From Archilochus colubris (lineage: Eukaryota > Chordata > Aves > Apodiformes > Trochilidae): DNA of 64,000 nt. Position 1 is the stretch's first letter, and every line of letters begins with the position of its first letter. This document shows positions 60,451 to 64,000 of the stretch, in pieces. The stretch spans positions 122,934,467 through 122,998,466 of the forward strand of contig CM041084.1 of assembly GCA_023079485.1 (NCBI GenBank), in the 5' to 3' direction. The notes under the pieces were generated by a model that ran no database searches, was not told where the DNA came from, and saw nothing but the letters and a program-made list of their open reading frames with translations. Both the position numbers and the translations under genes were made by a program.

Positions 60451-63200
60451 CTTGCATATTTGTTTACTTTGGGGCTGATCTCAAAATAAATAAAGTCATA
60501 TTCTAAATACTGACGTTGCTGATGCCTTTTCCTGATTGGTTTTCTCAGATCATCACATGGTCAGGTCATCATTAAAAGGAAACTCTGAGGCGCCCTCAAG
60601 TTTGTGACATTAGCTTGTTTTATTTTTTCCTTAGGATTATTAGCCTGGGAAACAGTGCACCACGTATAAGTGCTTTGTAGGAACTTGAAAACTCAAATCC
60701 AGTAATAAGGTAATGAGTACTCAGAAGGATTATGTGAGCATTGCTGCAGTGAACTGGATAGAAAGGATGCAGTCTGGCTGAACTGGGTCCCTACACTTAC
60801 TTTTCTTGACTTTTGGGAGCTGCTCCATGTGTGGCTTACTACAATTAGCATTCATTTCTTCAGAGGGGAAATAGGGATTTTATATTCAAAACTATAGCCT
60901 GAGAGAGGGGATTTGCTTTCCTTTGGTGTTAACAGCTGTCTACAGTGCTTGTGCTGCTGGAAGAGTTTTTGGGAGATGTGAAGCACCTGTTCCATGTAAA
61001 TCTGTTTGGAGCAGACAAGGGCACCCTCCCTAGGAAGTCAATTACTTTCAACCATTAAAAGTGAACCTGAGGTAAGATTGTAGATGTCTTGCAAACATGA
61101 TGATTCAAAAATGCAAGAAGAAAGCCAGCTTGTGGGTTGACTTGGTTATTTACTTCAAAGCAAGCAGGTATCTGGGAGCAGACTCACAGCCCTCACTTGA
61201 GAAGCATCCTACCTCCTACTGCTGATGGTCTCCTTTCCCTTGGGAGATACCTCTAATGACAAGAGATAAGCTTGTGGCATTAGATGTCATCTAATAAAAA
61301 TCCTATGTGCTTTCTGGGACAAGGGCCCTGGTGATCAAGACTGGACTACTTAATGGCCAAGAAAAAATTAAGAGGGCCTGTGAGCCTGGAAGCTTAGGCA
61401 AACCTGGGATTCTTGTCACTTGCTAGAAATGTCCTGCCAGCAAGAGCTGTGCAGTCTGGCTAAACAGCCCTGTGGTCATCAGCTCTGATGGGATCTAATG
61501 CCACCAAAAGCAAGGGCATCTTCAAAAGTATAGAAACCTCCTTCAAAATATGAGGGGACTTTGGAAAAATCACAGCAGGTAAGAGGTAAATCAAGGAAGG
61601 GAAGATGGTGAGGGTCCAGCACAGTGAGGAAATACTAGAAAAATAAATTTGTCACAGAGAGAGATCCTATCTCTTAATCCTGATAAGAACTGATGTAGCT
61701 GAAGGCCACAAACAATGATACACAGTCTGCCACATATTTCTGGTGTGCTGTGACCTTTGAGGGTAGCTCCAAGGGCAGAAGCAGAATAGCAAATTGGCAG
61801 CTGTGCTGGGGAAATCAGTGGGTGGGAAGGTGGTGATGGTGGATTAGCTCTTGCTCTGTGAGCCAGACCAGTGGTGGAGATCTACTTGAGATAAACCACT
61901 TTTTACAAAAATAAGCACAATAGTAACCTCTCTTGGGATCTTTTGGGCATGATGCTGCTTCCACTAGAGTATGTGACAAAGAGGATGCTTATCCCCATAG
62001 CTGAGATCCATCATTTAGGAAAGCTTTTAAGCAAGGACTTTGTCAAATTTTCCCTGGTACTTTAGATATGTATGTATTTCTTAAAGTAAAAAAACCAGCT
62101 TACTCCCAAAGATGAAGATATGAACTAACAAATCACAGTTATTATTCTGCTTAAATATGGCCTTTGACTGCCATAGCTATTGAACAGGTGACTCCAACAA
62201 GCAGCAGTATATTTTGGGCTTATGCAGGTGTTTCTAGTTCTGCTGCTCTGAATCAAAAACTGGGATGTAAACGTAGGAAGACATCTGTGCTCAGTTTCAC
62301 ACTTGATGCTATAGCAGACTATAATCCTGTTGACAATTCTGTTGAAAACTTTTAAAAAAGGAATGTGGCCTTTATGCGGGGTTGTTGGTGGCACAGATAG
62401 CGATGTCTATATCAAGAAAAAAATACATATTTTTGGTAAAGTTATAAAAAAATATGGGGTTTTCCCCAAGAATGGGAGGAATTTTAGCTTCATTCACTAC
62501 AAGTTGCTTCTTCAGGCATGGTAGCATCTATGAGGGGCTACAGCAGCTCCCTCATGCTAGGAAGGAGGGACCATGTCACACTGTCAGGTACTCCTGCAAC
62601 TTAGACCAAGAAAAAGGTTTTGCTAACACTTAGCTGGCTGGATACTGTAGTTCTAAAGAACATACAGGAGCAGGTAAAGGGTTGTACATCTCTGCTTGTT
62701 GTCTACTTTCCTTACTGATTAACGTTTGGCACAGGTGAATTGCCGAAGAATTCTGCTTAGCTAGGAAAAGGTTTAACTATAGTTTCAGTGCTCCTGAGGT
62801 AACACACTGACTTTAAAAAATACTGGTTTCTGTTGGTTTCAAAGTTCAAGAGGACAACTGGATTTTGGTGGATTTTGTCTCTCTCCTGGGAAAGGAGCTG
62901 AGCAGGACACATGAGCAGGTTCTTTTTTTTTTTTAGAACAATGCCCAGAAGTGAACTGATGCTCCCCGAGCTCTCATGAGGCTTAGGCCTCACCTAGGAC
63001 TCAGGGTTCTGTTGCAAATGGTCACCTTGCTGAAGGAGACAAATTTTTACATCAGCAACAACAAATCTGTTATTTCCTTGAGTGGTTACCAGCAGCTGTC
63101 TACCCAGTTATATTGCTGGACTGTGACATTTGGAGATGTCAGGCTGGTGGGACCTAGTACTTGGTTTTTACTTCTAGTGATTTTGAGTTCTCATATTTTC
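60451..63200. other. upstream flank of FABP4, no gene seen
   Basis: About 2.7 kb without recognised exons. FABP12, which follows FABP4 in mammals, was looked for by motif and not found here. Confidence 0.5.
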
Positions 63201-64000
63201 ACAGAATCACAGAACTGTCATGTTTGGAAAAGACCTGCACCCAACCATCAACATCTGCCCCCAGTAAAATAAGATATATTTATCTATACTAATATCTATA
63301 TTGACACTAGAGCATGTCCTGAAATGTCTCATCTACAGTTTCTAAATACATCCAGGGATGGTGATTCCACCATCCTGTGGGCAGTCCATTCCAACACCAA
63401 ACTACTTTCTAAGTAAAGAAATTCTTCCTAAAATCTGTCTAACCCTCCTTAGTTCAACTTGCCATTTTGTCTAGTTCTATCATTATTCACTTGAGAGAAG
63501 AGGCCAGTACCCACCTCCCTACAACCTTCTTTCAGGTAGCTGTATAGAGCAATAAGATCTCCTCTCATCCTCCTCCAGATGAAACATTTACAGTTCCCTA
63601 AACATCTCCTCATAGGACCTGTTCTTCAGACCCTTCACCTTGGTTGTCCTTCTCTGAACTCACTCCAGTAACTCAATGTCTTTCTTGTAGCGAGGGACCT
63701 AGAACTGAACACATACAGCACTTGAGATGTGGTCTCACCAGTGCTGAGCACAGGGGCACAACCATTTCCCTTCTTCTTCTGGCCACACTGTTCCTGATAC
63801 AAGCCAGGATGCTGGTTGCCTTCTTGGCCACCTTGGCAAACTTCTAGCTCTTATTTAACCAGGTGTCAACCAACACCATAAGGTCCTCTTCTGCCTGGCA
63901 GCTCTCCAGCCACTCTTTCCACGCCTATGGAGTTCCATGGGGTTGTTCTGCCCAAAGTGCAGGACCTGACACTTGGCCTTGTTAAACCTCATTTTATTGG
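63201..64000 (-). mobile_element. CR1 LINE fragment, runs off window edge
   Basis: Starts with the inverted tail 'cacagaatcacagaa' at about 63,201. It passes through 'ccattccaacaccaaac', 'taagtaaagaaattcttcct' and 'ggtagctgtatagagcaata', then further upstream blocks ('gtggtctcaccagtgctgag' and 'ctggttgccttcttggccac', ending 'gaccaagtgtcaggtcc' on the minus strand). At 800 bp visible it is the longest CR1 copy here and continues beyond base 64,000. Frames are broken. Confidence 0.92.

Noticed and set aside
60555..60572. Possible PPAR-type repeat 'tggtcaggtca' upstream of FABP4
   Set aside because: The two half-sites overlap and do not have the one-base spacing of a DR1 element.

Overview
The window is vertebrate, almost certainly avian, nuclear DNA. 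It is AT-rich, has spliced genes with long introns, and carries many fragments of the CR1 LINE family. The CR1 copies are recognisable by the avian 3' tail ATTCTATGATTCTATGA, the preceding 'ggttggactagatgatct...ccttccaaccc' block, and remnants of the reverse-transcriptase C-terminus. The interspersed repeats seen are CR1, two class-II-type retroviral LTR insertions, one possible ancient MITE-like fragment and simple repeats. No mammalian SINE or L1 was recognised. The species cannot be fixed from the sequence.

Only two protein-coding genes can be supported, both on the minus strand and both members of the intracellular fatty-acid-binding protein (FABP) family. PMP2 (FABP8, myelin P2 type) spans 45,044-48,813 and FABP4 (adipocyte type, aP2) spans 55,302-58,422. 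Each was assembled by hand as four coding exons of exactly 73, 173, 102 and 51 nt with GT..AG introns, giving 132 residues. Residues for fatty-acid carboxylate binding (Arg107, Arg127, Tyr129 counting Met1) are present in both. Each gene has a TTTAAAG TATA-like box about 90-115 bp upstream of the ATG and a CCAAT motif 36-38 bp further upstream, so the duplicated core promoter layout is visible. Order and orientation match the mammalian cluster PMP2-(FABP9)-FABP4, but no FABP9-like exon lies between them.

Layout: 1-45,043 is intergenic. It contains a GC-rich unclassified block (about 941-1,890), a palindromic LTR-derived insertion (2,196-2,577) with a 6-bp target-site duplication, a related conventional solo LTR (16,514-16,851) also with a 6-bp duplication, and CR1 fragments in both orientations, densest between 29 and 44 kb. 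45,044-48,970 is PMP2 with its promoter. 48,970-55,301 is spacer with two CR1 copies and a (TA)15 repeat. 55,302-58,560 is FABP4 with its promoter. 58,560-64,000 is CR1-rich flank.

The two proteins are expected to be cytosolic lipid chaperones. In other vertebrates FABP4 serves adipocytes and macrophages and PMP2 serves myelin, so the pair is a tandem-duplicate locus rather than a pathway operon. The most unusual structure is the palindromic LTR at 2.2-2.6 kb. No tRNA, rRNA, CRISPR array or intact retroviral gene was seen.
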